NCBI RefSeq assembly: GCF_014332515.1
Contig: NZ_VFSD01000015.1
Span: 62,001 to 126,000 of the forward strand
Source of the DNA: Pontibacter beigongshangensis
GTDB lineage: Bacteria; Bacteroidota; Bacteroidia; Cytophagales; Hymenobacteraceae
Direction: 5' to 3'
DNA length: 64,000 nucleotides
A program made the position numbers and the translations under genes. Positions 27,054-35,087 of this stretch are shown here, piece after piece. The notes under the pieces are model-generated. The model saw only the letters and a program-made list of their open reading frames with translations. It made no database searches and was not told the DNA's origin. Positions within the stretch are counted from its first letter, which is position 1; every line of letters begins with the position of its first letter.

Positions 27054-27635
27054 TTAGTAGTTTTGTTGTTCTCTTTGTGACTTCTTTTCTTCATTATACT
27101 TTTCCAATTCTAGTTCTAAATCTCCAATTGGCTTGTATATAATGCTGATGTGGTCAGAACTTAACTCACTTTCTGGAACAAAAGCCGCACTTACCGTAAA
27201 ATTTTCAGTTTCCCAAATTGCTTGTCTGTGCTCAGTGTCAGGGTCTTTATGGTTTTCTATGGGTTGCCCGTATTCAAGCTCTAACTTTTCTAAAATTTCA
27301 GAATATTCTTTAGTAGATATTTCTTCATTTTGCTCGTAACCCAATGCCTGCCCAAAAAAGATTCTAAAACTGTCAAGTCTATCGGTATAGAATATTGGTT
27401 CGAGTATACCGTCCCTTTTTATCACATTGCACTTATAAATAAGAACCCTTTTATGCTCGTAGGGTTCTTTAATAATTTTCTCTTGAAGAACACCTTCCTT
27501 TAGATATTTACTGATTAAATGGTTGTATTCATAATAAGGCATGCCTAACTTAAAGTCTAGAAAGCTTATTTTCTGATTGTCGATTCTACTACAACCAAAG
27601 ACCAGAAATAGAGTTAAACAGATGAGCTTTTTCAA
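27054..27635 (-). CDS. AT-rich lipoprotein of unknown function (cassette gene)
   Basis: A 193-residue protein with a short lipoprotein signal (LVFGC, lipid Cys15). The mature part is charged (Glu, Lys), with the start FLDFKLGMPYYEYNHLI resembling proteins whose first mature element reads F-K-x-x-L-G-x-x; no catalytic motif is visible. Base composition and codon use (AT-rich third positions) are unlike the GC-richer pectin genes around it, pointing to horizontal gain. Only about 20 bases separate the start codon from the left cassette boundary. Confidence 0.7.
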   Translation of the reverse strand: MKKLICLTLFLVFGCSRIDNQKISFLDFKLGMPYYEYNHLISKYLKEGVLQEKIIKEPYEHKRVLIYKCNVIKRDGILEPIFYTDRLDSFRIFFGQALGYEQNEEISTKEYSEILEKLELEYGQPIENHKDPDTEHRQAIWETENFTVSAAFVPESELSSDHISIIYKPIGDLELELEKYNEEKKSQREQQNY

Positions 27636-27671
27636 TTTAATTTCTTTTACCCCTAACGGTAGTATAACAGT

Positions 27672-27690
27672 AATAAACCTACGGTTTATT
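27672..27690. repeat. Small perfect hairpin beside the cassette
   Basis: AATAAACC (27672-27679) pairs exactly with GGTTTATT (27683-27690) around TAC. It lies 16 bases outside the cassette left boundary and may be part of the recombination site preceding it. Confidence 0.5.
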
Positions 27691-27785
27691 GTCTATTTTA
27701 ACATATAACCATAATCAAACTAACGAATATACTATATATAAACTATTTTATACAAGCCAACTAAAGTTATTATACTCTCCACAAA

Positions 27786-27826
27786 ACAAAAGAGGCAGGC
27801 CACTACTAGGGGCCTGCCTCTTTTGT
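27786..27826 (-). terminator. Intrinsic terminator of the PL11 gene
   Basis: Perfect 16-bp stem: 27786-27801 (ACAAAAGAGGCAGGCC) against 27811-27826, loop of 9 bases, T/A-rich on both sides. It lies 13 bases beyond the PL11 stop codon. Confidence 0.88.
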
Positions 27827-27838
27827 TATTCAGAAAAT

Positions 27839-30800
27839 TTACTGCTTCACCAGGCGCTTTACAAGGCGGTGGCTGGAGGTTTGCAGCACGCACAGGTACA
27901 CGCCTGCGGCCAGTTGGCTGAACTGCGGGTCGTCTGCGCTGAGCTGCAGGTGGTGGGTTCCGGCTGCCATGGTGGCATTTACCACTTGCTGCACCTTACG
28001 GCCTTGCAGTTGGTCGTAGATGGTGAGCGTTACCTCTTCCTGCTTGTCGAGGGTAAAGGTCAGGTTCAGCTTGTCTTTGGCCGGGTTCGGGTAGATCTGG
28101 AACATGCCTTCTTTGGCTGCTTCGGTGGCAGTGCTGGTAACAGTATTGTTGTAAAGCTCCACAATCTCCGCCTGCGACAGGCTGTAGTTAAAGAGCTTAA
28201 ACTCATCGAGCATGCCTTTAAATGGCGAGTCGAGGTTACCGGTGTTGGCAATTATCAGCGGGTCGGTTTGGCCGATGCCGTTGTTGGTGTTGTCGTTCAC
28301 CTCATGCGCCAGCACCCCGTTGCGGTACAGGCGCAGCTTTTTAGCCTCCACATCGCGCACCGTTACCACATGCACCCACTCGTTGGTAAAGAAGGTGGCA
28401 TTGTCGGTGCCTACTTCGGTTTTCGTAACATCATCGTCAACGGCAAAGCGGATCAGGTTGTCTTTCACTTCCAGGCCAAACCATTTCCCGGTAGCTCCTG
28501 TGCCCTCGTTGCGGGCAAAGGTGCCTTTGTGGAACAGGTAAGCATTTGCTGGTTGCGTAGGTGCTTTCATCCAAAGCGACACCGTAAAGGAGTTGGTATC
28601 GAAAAACAGGTGTTGCTGATGCGGTACCTGCACATGGCTGTTAGTCTCGGCATTGGCCAGGTCGATGGCATTGCCTGCACGGCCCGCTACCCAGGCGTGG
28701 TTTGTCATGTTTTTTACCTCGCCGTGGTTGGCAAACTCACTGTCGTCGGTTACCACATTGCCGCTGGTGGCATCAAAACGCCAGTCGCCCCGGATGCCGG
28801 TCTGGTTCAGTTCCTTTGTAGAGAAAGACCATACAGACCCGGCAGTGGTGGCTACCTCGTTAACGGCATCCACGCGCCAGAAGTAAGTTGTGTTTTCAGC
28901 CACGGTTATTACAGCAGAGGCTGTAGTGGCAACATCTTCCAGGTGCTCCAGGCTCTCGGCAGTTGTGCCAAAGTAAACTTTGTAGGTTTCAGTGTTGTCG
29001 CTTCCGGACCAGCGCAAGGTCAGTTTATCGGATTCGGCGTACTCGGCACCATTGACAGGCGAGGGGTTAGAAGTGGCAGCAGGAGGCGTAGGCTTTGCCG
29101 GTGTCGAAATAGCGACTGGCAGGCTGTAAGCGGAGTGCTCTTCAGCATTGGTGGCCTGCAGGCGATAGTAATACTTTGTGGTCGGCTCCAGGTCCTTGTC
29201 CAGGTAAGCGGTTGCGTTGGCCTCTAAGGTAGCCACCAGTGTGTACGTTTCATCGTCAGCAGAGCGGTACACCAATATGTTAGTCTCGTTTTCGGCATTA
29301 TCCTGCCACGAAAGCTGTATGGTTTCGAATGTCACCTTCGTAGCTCCGATATGCGATGGCGGCAGTATGCTGTTGGTGTTCTCTGGCACCCCGGTAGTTC
29401 CAGCCAGCCTTATGTCTGGTTGCTGCGGCAGGTTCATGCCATCGCCCAGGAAGTAGCTAACATGCGGTGGCTGGTTATAACCTACGTTTTGCCAGGCTAT
29501 GGCCACCCGGTACTGAGGGTTGTGCATGTGTGTATAGATGCGGTACTTGGTCGGGATGGTGGTCGTATAAATTCGAAGGCTGGTATTGCTCTCGTCGCGC
29601 AAAATCACTTCTTCGCGCCAGTCGCCAAACAGGTCGGCCTGCAGGTTGGGCGTGGCTTTAGTGCTGTTGTTAGAGGCTGCCCCAGTGGCTGTGAGCAAAC
29701 GACCTGCACCATATTTGTCGATCCGGTTATCGTTCAGCAGCTCGCGGAGCAGATCGCCGTCCCACCAGATGGCAAAGTTGTTGGAGGGCGGATTGCTGGT
29801 AGAGATCACTTCTCCTTTCGCGTTGCGGATACCACCAAAGCCCCAGGCTTCTGCGCCTCTGTGCGCTGCCGAAATATCGGCGGCCACCCCGCGGCCAACG
29901 TCGGCGTTTGCGGTTTTCCAGAGTATCTCGCCGGTGCGGGCATCCCACATGGAGGCGCCTGGCGTACTGGGGGTTTCGTGAATGGAGTAGACTTCCAGGC
30001 CGGGGCGGTCCGGATCGAGGTCAGATACGTGCTGGGCATCGCCATGGCCATGCCTTGTAGAATATAGGCCGGTGCCATCGTGGTCAACGGCCATTGCCCC
30101 GTATATCACTTCGTCTTTGCCGTCGCCGTCTACGTCGGCAATGCTGAGGCTGTGGTTACCCTGCCCGGCATAGGCGCTGTTGCCGGGGGTGTTGCTGTCA
30201 AACATCCAGCGTTGCGTCAGCTCACCATTGCGCCAGTCCCAGGCCACGAGCACAGAGCGGGTGTAGTAGCCACGCGTCATGAGGATGCTTGGTTTCTCAC
30301 CATCAAAATAGCCCACGCCAGCCAGAAAGCGGTCTACCCGGTTGCCATAGTTGTCGCCCCACGCCGACACAGAGCCTCTGCCCGGCAGGTAGTTGGTGGT
30401 GGCCATGGCGGCTCCGGTCTCCCCGTTGAATACTGTCAGGAATTCGGGGCCAGTTAAGATGTAGCCATCCGAGTTACGATAATCTGCGGTGGCGTTTCCG
30501 ATTACCGTACCTGCCGCGTCTATGGTGCCATCGGCGGTCTTGCACACAACTTCTGCCTTGCCATCGCTGTCGAAATCATATACCAGGAACTGCGTGTAGT
30601 GCGCGCCTGCCCGAATGTTCCAGCCCAGATCGATACGCCACAGGTGCGTACCGTTCATTTTATAGGCATCCAGAAACACTTTGCCTGTGTGGCCCTTCTG
30701 TGAGTTGTCTTTGGAGTTAGAGGGGTCCCACTTCACAATAAGCTCGTACTCGCCATCACCATCCAGGTCGCCTACCGATACGTCGTTAGGCGAGTAGGTA

Positions 30801-31249
30801 TAGCTGCTGCCATTCACAGTGCCTCCTTCGGGGCGCTGCAGCGGCACGCTCATATACGCGCCAGCCCAGGCAGTTACCGCCTCCGACGAAGCCTGCTCTT
30901 CGCCTTTTATCACAGCCCGCACGTGGTAGGCTCCGTTTGCCGAGGTGTTGTCCACATAATTCGTGGACATGGTCAAGGGCTCGGCGTTCAGTTTTGTCTC
31001 GCCGCGGTACACGTTAAACGCTACGTTGGCCGGGTCGGTGCCCAGCATGCGCCAGCTCACAAACACGGCATTGGCATCGGTTCTGACTGCCACCACGCCG
31101 CGGTTCAGTTCTTCCATGTAGCGTTTCTGGGCGTAGCCCGCCTGCGCCAGCAGGAGCAGCGATACCAGCAGAAAAGAAGCAAAGCCCCAGAGCACGTGGG
31201 TCTGTTTGCTTCCTGCTCCCAGTAAATTTTTAGAGTCGATTTTTCTCAT
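27839..31249 (-). CDS. PL11 rhamnogalacturonan lyase with FN3, LamG and T9SS sorting domains
   Basis: A 1136-residue secreted enzyme cleaving the rhamnogalacturonan I backbone by beta-elimination. Signal peptide (AQAGYAQ) then the PL11 eight-bladed propeller at about residues 42-620: NRGVVAVRTDANAVFVSWR, SVGDLDGDGEYELIVKWDPS, DFDSDGKAEVVCKTADGT and DVDGDGKDEVIYGAM (calcium-binding DxDxDG loops), GHGDAQHVSDLDPDRPG, FGDWREEVILRD. Then FN3 (630-717), an FN3-like module (722-812), a LamG/concanavalin-like domain (818-1035) and a type IX sorting domain (1050-1136, YPNPAKDKLNL). T9SS export would place it on the cell surface or outside. Confidence 0.93.
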   Translation of the reverse strand: MRKIDSKNLLGAGSKQTHVLWGFASFLLVSLLLLAQAGYAQKRYMEELNRGVVAVRTDANAVFVSWRMLGTDPANVAFNVYRGETKLNAEPLTMSTNYVDNTSANGAYHVRAVIKGEEQASSEAVTAWAGAYMSVPLQRPEGGTVNGSSYTYSPNDVSVGDLDGDGEYELIVKWDPSNSKDNSQKGHTGKVFLDAYKMNGTHLWRIDLGWNIRAGAHYTQFLVYDFDSDGKAEVVCKTADGTIDAAGTVIGNATADYRNSDGYILTGPEFLTVFNGETGAAMATTNYLPGRGSVSAWGDNYGNRVDRFLAGVGYFDGEKPSILMTRGYYTRSVLVAWDWRNGELTQRWMFDSNTPGNSAYAGQGNHSLSIADVDGDGKDEVIYGAMAVDHDGTGLYSTRHGHGDAQHVSDLDPDRPGLEVYSIHETPSTPGASMWDARTGEILWKTANADVGRGVAADISAAHRGAEAWGFGGIRNAKGEVISTSNPPSNNFAIWWDGDLLRELLNDNRIDKYGAGRLLTATGAASNNSTKATPNLQADLFGDWREEVILRDESNTSLRIYTTTIPTKYRIYTHMHNPQYRVAIAWQNVGYNQPPHVSYFLGDGMNLPQQPDIRLAGTTGVPENTNSILPPSHIGATKVTFETIQLSWQDNAENETNILVYRSADDETYTLVATLEANATAYLDKDLEPTTKYYYRLQATNAEEHSAYSLPVAISTPAKPTPPAATSNPSPVNGAEYAESDKLTLRWSGSDNTETYKVYFGTTAESLEHLEDVATTASAVITVAENTTYFWRVDAVNEVATTAGSVWSFSTKELNQTGIRGDWRFDATSGNVVTDDSEFANHGEVKNMTNHAWVAGRAGNAIDLANAETNSHVQVPHQQHLFFDTNSFTVSLWMKAPTQPANAYLFHKGTFARNEGTGATGKWFGLEVKDNLIRFAVDDDVTKTEVGTDNATFFTNEWVHVVTVRDVEAKKLRLYRNGVLAHEVNDNTNNGIGQTDPLIIANTGNLDSPFKGMLDEFKLFNYSLSQAEIVELYNNTVTSTATEAAKEGMFQIYPNPAKDKLNLTFTLDKQEEVTLTIYDQLQGRKVQQVVNATMAAGTHHLQLSADDPQFSQLAAGVYLCVLQTSSHRLVKRLVKQ

Positions 31250-31303
31250 GCTTTATAGTGGTTATAAGTTTGTTGAATTGGAAATACTGGCACTATCAGT
31301 AAA

Positions 31304-31333
31304 AATTATTCTAATGAAAAAGCCCCTCCGGAG
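31304..31333 (+). repeat. Dispersed intergenic repeat, copy 8
   Basis: AATTATTCTAAT, GAAAAAGCCCCTCCGGAG: the consensus form. Not followed by the CTG-rich tail but by CTCATCTTGTAAGGAAAA. Confidence 0.88.
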
Positions 31334-31382
31334 CTCATCTTGTAAGGAAAAATAAGGCCTCTATTTCCCGGATTTTGCGCTG

Positions 31383-31403
31383 GTGCGAGCTGGCAGCCCG
31401 TAC
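31383..31403. repeat. REP-like hairpin
   Basis: GTGCGAGC (31383-31390) pairs with GCCCGTAC (31396-31403) with G-T wobbles around TGGCA. Confidence 0.5.
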
Positions 31404-31669
31404 TTTCCTATCAAGCCTTGCCAGGAGGGGCCAAAACAGCTTGTGATAGATCAATTCTTTTATGCTGTAGCCGTAAGGAACATTTGGTACGAGTTGCCAG
31501 CGCGCACCTGCGACCTGCTTTTCCCTACAAGATAAGCTCCGGAGGCTTTTGAAAGACACAGGACTCTTCTAAAGTCTAAGAGTTAAGGGCTGCAATGCGT
31601 TTGGTGGTTCCTCTTCAAAATTCCAGGTCAACCATTTAGCCATTCAACAACAAACAACCAGCAATCAGC

Positions 31670-31699
31670 AATTATTCTAATGAATTTGGCCCTCCGGAG
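31670..31699 (+). repeat. Dispersed intergenic repeat, copy 9
   Basis: AATTATTCTAAT, GAATTTGGCCCTCCGGAG; followed by GCTTTTGTAAGACACAGG rather than CTG repeats. Confidence 0.88.
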
Positions 31700-31910
31700 G
31701 CTTTTGTAAGACACAGGGCGCAGGACATAAGCCACCAGACTTTTTTGTCAGAATCTTTCTAAAGAACCCTACCCCAACAATTTGCCGAGTCAGAGCATAT
31801 TAAGAATAATGGAGTCCTGATGGTACCTGAAAATGGATGGTTCCGTCACTCTAAGCCAATCAAACCATTTCCGAATCTTCAAACTGGAAAATCAGCACAT
31901 TAACCAGCCA

Positions 31911-31940
31911 AATTATTCTAATAAAAATAGCCCTCCGGAG
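31911..31940 (+). repeat. Dispersed intergenic repeat, copy 10
   Basis: AATTATTCTAAT, AAAAATAGCCCTCCGGAG, then ATCCTGCTGTTGCTGCTT just before the PL1 stop codon. Confidence 0.88.
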
Positions 31941-31958
31941 ATCCTGCTGTTGCTGCTT

Positions 31959-33260
31959 CTAAACGGCGTCTTTTCCGGTGAGGCTGTTAAGGTATTTCTC
32001 GAGGTTGGAGTAGCCGTCTTTGTTGATGATTTGGCCGTCGTTCGGATCTTTGGGGTTCAGCTTGTTTTTCTTTTCCCAGGCATCGGGCATGCCGTCGCCA
32101 TCTGAGTCTGCCAAAGCTTTGCCACCTTTGACCACACCTGGTCCTGCCATGGGCAGGCTCATTTCGTCGCTGATGGTTTTGCCTTTGGTGCCGAGCGATT
32201 TCAACTCCTCTATCAGAAACTTGTCTACTTCATCGCGCTGCAACGAGGCGCCTACTCCGGCAATAACTCTGTCGTATGCCTGCTGCGGTGTGAGCGTTGT
32301 AACCTTCGGGAAGTCGAAAGGAGCCTCTTTCCAGGTCACGGGGCCGTAGTCGGCTGTCGCGACAGCCGCCCCGTCGAGCTTGCCGTTTACATTGGCATCG
32401 TAGTAGTTGTCTTTGGCGTAGAGGTGGAAGGTTTCGGTTGCCCTGGAGAATGGCGGGTTGGACTTGGTGCCGGGGCCGCTGATAAAGTAGTTTCCTTCTA
32501 TGTTTGCGTCGGAGCGACCGGCTGAACCACCCAGAATATAGCCGCCCACTTCCCAGTTATAGATCACATTGTTCACGAACTGATTAACACCTTTTACCTT
32601 CGGGTTGCGGGTGTGGTTGTCGATGTAAAGGCAGCGCAGAATAGAAACACCGCCCTTCGATTGCACCAGGCCACCTGTAGAGTGCGTGTGCAGGCCCTGG
32701 CTGATGATGGAGTTCTGCAGCGTTACATCACTCACGTCGCCGTTCAGATCAAAGGTGCCGTCTCGCCCCCACGACACCGACACATGGTCAAAGATCATGT
32801 CGTGGCCGGAGGCAATGGCGATAGCGTCTTTGCCGGTGTCGCCCACTTTACCCATCCGGATACGGATGTAGCGGGTAATGGAATTGTTGGCGTTGGAGTA
32901 CGAGAGGCCGTTGCCATAAATGGTTATGCCGTCGCCCGGAGCCGTCTGGCCGGCAATGGTAACATCAGAAGAGACAATGATGCGTTCCTTTATCCGGATC
33001 ACGCCGCCCACCTCAAACACCACCGTTCGGTTCGGTTTGCTCACCGCATCGCGAAAAGAGCCGGGGCCACTGTCGTTCAGGTTCGTGACGCGGTAGACCT
33101 CTCCTCCCCTGCCGCCTGTGGCAAACCGGCCAAAGCCCTCTGCCCCCGGAAACGCCAGTTGCTGCGCCGCCAACTCCTGCGAAAAGAAGATGGCAGATGA
33201 GAGCAAGGCGGCACGTGCCAGGGTTCCGAACTTACTGGTGAAGTAGTTTTTCTGTATCAT
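31959..33260 (-). CDS. PL1 family pectate lyase
   Basis: A 433-residue secreted parallel beta-helix lyase acting on homogalacturonan. Signal peptide ending ELAAQ, then AFPGAEGFGRFATGGRGGEVY, the typical opening of this PL1 group. Calcium/catalytic region: IFDHVSVSWGRDG (156-168) and HTRNPKVKG with the conserved Arg218. It ends in a single DSDGDGMPDAWE calcium-loop (about 385-396) that resembles the thrombospondin type-3/dockerin-like repeat, and has no T9SS sorting domain, unlike its 1333-residue relative at 39.5 kb. It is therefore probably periplasmic. Confidence 0.92.
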   Translation of the reverse strand: MIQKNYFTSKFGTLARAALLSSAIFFSQELAAQQLAFPGAEGFGRFATGGRGGEVYRVTNLNDSGPGSFRDAVSKPNRTVVFEVGGVIRIKERIIVSSDVTIAGQTAPGDGITIYGNGLSYSNANNSITRYIRIRMGKVGDTGKDAIAIASGHDMIFDHVSVSWGRDGTFDLNGDVSDVTLQNSIISQGLHTHSTGGLVQSKGGVSILRCLYIDNHTRNPKVKGVNQFVNNVIYNWEVGGYILGGSAGRSDANIEGNYFISGPGTKSNPPFSRATETFHLYAKDNYYDANVNGKLDGAAVATADYGPVTWKEAPFDFPKVTTLTPQQAYDRVIAGVGASLQRDEVDKFLIEELKSLGTKGKTISDEMSLPMAGPGVVKGGKALADSDGDGMPDAWEKKNKLNPKDPNDGQIINKDGYSNLEKYLNSLTGKDAV

Positions 33261-33441
33261 ACTTTCTGATGTTTTTGATGGTTAAACTGGTTTCGGGCAA
33301 CAGGAAACACGGCAGCGCCCCAACCTGAGCTATTGTTGGTTATTTCTAATTATAATTCTTCCCTGTTTCTCTATGTAGCCTTCCATTTGCCTTGAGCTCA
33401 TCTTACAGGAAAAGTGAATAGTCCGGTACAAGGCAATCTAC

Positions 33442-33470
33442 GCTGGTGCGGGCTTGTAGCTCGCGCCAGC
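33442..33470. repeat. REP-like hairpin
   Basis: GCTGGTGCGGGC (33442-33453) pairs with GCTCGCGCCAGC (33459-33470), two G-T wobbles, loop TTGTA. The same TTGTA loop appears in the hairpin at 61408. Confidence 0.65.
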
Positions 33471-33560
33471 GGATACAAACACACGCCAGCAGATAATTAT
33501 CATAAAACGGCCCTTCGATAGAGGCTTTAAGTAGCAGCACCATCAGGAGCAGAAAAGGTC

Positions 33561-33589
33561 TCTGAGGGGCTGTTTTGATTAGAATAATT
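33561..33589 (-). repeat. Dispersed intergenic repeat, copy 11
   Basis: Reverse orientation: TCTGAGGGGCTGTTTTGATT then AGAATAATT, preceded by a GCAGCA-containing stretch. Confidence 0.83.
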
Positions 33590-33654
33590 CATTCTTTAAG
33601 AACATAAGTATCAAGATACAGGATCTATGTCAGATGTCCTGTGTCTATAAAACT

Positions 33655-34851
33655 CTATTTATTCAGTTCCAGGCTTGCCAGCACAAAGGGGCCGGTTCCT
33701 TTCGGGTCGTCGGTGCGGATTTTCTCGTTCACGTAGTACTCATAAGAGCCATCTCTGCCTGCACCCAAGCCAGCCACGGCGCATACCTGTGTCAGGTTTA
33801 CTTCGCCATCCGGCTGCACTTTTATCAGGTGGCCGGTGAGGCCCTTAAAGCCTTTCTCAGCTGCCTGCCGGAAACTTTTGTTAATATAGCCCTGATTAGC
33901 TCCTTTTGCCAGCGCGTACACAAACATGCTGGAGGCAGAGGCTTCGAGGTAATTGCCTTCGCGGCTTCCCTGGTCCACTACCTGGTACCAGAGCCCGGTT
34001 TTGGCATCCTGGTACTTTTGCAGGGCGGGCGCCATGCGCTGCAGTATGCCGATCACATCGTTGCGTTTCGGGTGGTCCTGTGGCAGGAAATCGAGCACAT
34101 CTACAATGGCCATGGCATACCAGCCCATGGCCCGGCCCCAGAAGTGCGGCGACCTGCCTGTTTGCGGATCGGCCCAGGGTTGCAGTCGGCTCTCGTCCCA
34201 GCCGTGGTAGAGCAGGCCGGTGTTGGCATCGCGGAGGTGTTTTTCCATCAGCATCAGCTGGTTGGCCACATCATCAAAAGCTGTTTTGTCACCAAAGGTT
34301 TTGCCGTACTGCGCCAGGAACGGGGAACCCATGTAGGCCCCGTCGAGCCACAGTTGCCAGGGGTAGCGCAGCTTGTGCCAGTAGCCGCCTTCGGTGGTGC
34401 GGGGCTGCCACTTCATCTGGTGGCGTAGCGTTTCGATGGCGATTTTGTATTTTTCTTCTTTCGTTACCTCGTACAGGTTAAACAGAATCTTGCCGGAGTT
34501 CATCATGTCGATGTTGAAGTTGGTGGCATCGTAGGTTTTGATGTTTCCTTTCTCATCGATCAGTTTATCGGCATAGGCTTTTATGTAGTTGAAGTAGTGT
34601 TGGTTCTTCTTCTGATCTTGTCGCCATATTTTCTCGAACCCGTGCAGCACCAGCCCATGCGGGTAGCTCCACACCGGCTGCTTCGAAAACTCGATCATCC
34701 AGGGCTCCGGGTTGTTTTTCATTATCGACTGCGCCATCCGCTCCGACCATTTCAGGTTAGTTGCGATTTTACCCGTGTTTGGCTGGGCGTGGGAGAATCC
34801 TGCCGTTACCAGCAGCAGAAACAGCAGAAGGAGGTTGTTTTTGTTTAGCAT
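33655..34851 (-). CDS. GH105-type unsaturated rhamnogalacturonyl hydrolase
   Basis: A 398-residue secreted enzyme (signal peptide ending FSHAQ). (alpha/alpha)6-barrel features of GH105: NIDMMNSGKILFNLY (Asp115), WLDGAYMGSPFLAQY (Asp170), HFWGRAMGWYAMAIVDVLDF (236-255), YLEASASSMFVYALAKG and a GLGAGRDGSYEYYV ending. It resembles YteR/rhamnogalacturonyl hydrolases more closely than the other GH105 at 21.8 kb. Removes the unsaturated galacturonate left by PL11 on rhamnogalacturonan fragments (family knowledge). Confidence 0.92.
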   Translation of the reverse strand: MLNKNNLLLLFLLLVTAGFSHAQPNTGKIATNLKWSERMAQSIMKNNPEPWMIEFSKQPVWSYPHGLVLHGFEKIWRQDQKKNQHYFNYIKAYADKLIDEKGNIKTYDATNFNIDMMNSGKILFNLYEVTKEEKYKIAIETLRHQMKWQPRTTEGGYWHKLRYPWQLWLDGAYMGSPFLAQYGKTFGDKTAFDDVANQLMLMEKHLRDANTGLLYHGWDESRLQPWADPQTGRSPHFWGRAMGWYAMAIVDVLDFLPQDHPKRNDVIGILQRMAPALQKYQDAKTGLWYQVVDQGSREGNYLEASASSMFVYALAKGANQGYINKSFRQAAEKGFKGLTGHLIKVQPDGEVNLTQVCAVAGLGAGRDGSYEYYVNEKIRTDDPKGTGPFVLASLELNK

Positions 34852-35021
34852 TATGTATCTGTTCTACACGAAATTGCTTTCCCGGCAAGTGGCTGTTCCT
34901 GCGTGCCATGCAACCTGCGGATCAGGAAATCCGCCGCAGTAAACTTCCGGACTGAGAAGTCCGGAGGAGCAGGAATTCTGGCTAAATTCAAAATAAAGCG
35001 GCCAGCGGCCAGGAAAAAGTA

Positions 35022-35045
35022 GGCACGAGCAAGAACGCTCGCGCC
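35022..35045. repeat. REP-like hairpin
   Basis: GGCACGAGC (35022-35030) pairs with GCTCGCGCC (35037-35045) with one mismatch around AAGAAC. Confidence 0.6.
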
Positions 35046-35087
35046 ATTTTAAATATCCCTAATTTTTAATTTCCAATTAAGCGCAGC

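Larger units (their letters stand above)
26992..27656 (-). mobile_element. Integron-like gene cassette without integrase (candidate)
   Basis: Read on the minus strand, the segment opens with TTAGGGG directly after ACCG (boundary at 27657/27656) and closes with AAACCG before TTATG (boundary at 26992/26991). Joining the two ends would create GTTAGGGG, the exact complement of CCCCTAAC found at 27053-27046 just after the gene stop. That is the R'/R'' relation of a cassette attC site. It holds one promoterless, AT-rich gene that fills nearly the whole segment. No integrase gene is in the window. Confidence 0.5.
31250..31958. other. Repeat-rich intergenic region, no gene
   Basis: About 710 bases between PL11 and PL1 genes, holding three plus-oriented copies of the dispersed repeat (31304, 31670, 31911) and a REP-like hairpin (31383). 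A 74-codon minus ORF at 31335-31559 overlaps these repeats and is not credible. Confidence 0.6.
33261..33654. other. Intergenic region with REP-like hairpin and one dispersed repeat
   Basis: About 390 bases. Nothing coding recognised. Contains the hairpin at 33442-33470 and repeat copy 11 at 33561. No copy of the tandem TCCTG promoter was found here. Confidence 0.55.

Noticed and set aside
27689..29227. 512-codon plus-strand ORF opposite the PL11 gene
   Set aside because: It lies antisense to a clear PL11/LamG/T9SS gene, has Val/His/Gly-rich shadow composition and no motif.
31335..31559. 74-codon minus ORF between PL11 and PL1
   Set aside because: It covers a dispersed repeat and a REP-like hairpin, and its peptide has no protein-like features.
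31811..31830. Fifth copy of the tandem TCCTG promoter (TCCTGATGGTACCTG)
   Set aside because: The second half-site is altered, there is no TAnnTT element 19 bp away, and it is about 560 bases from the next start codon.
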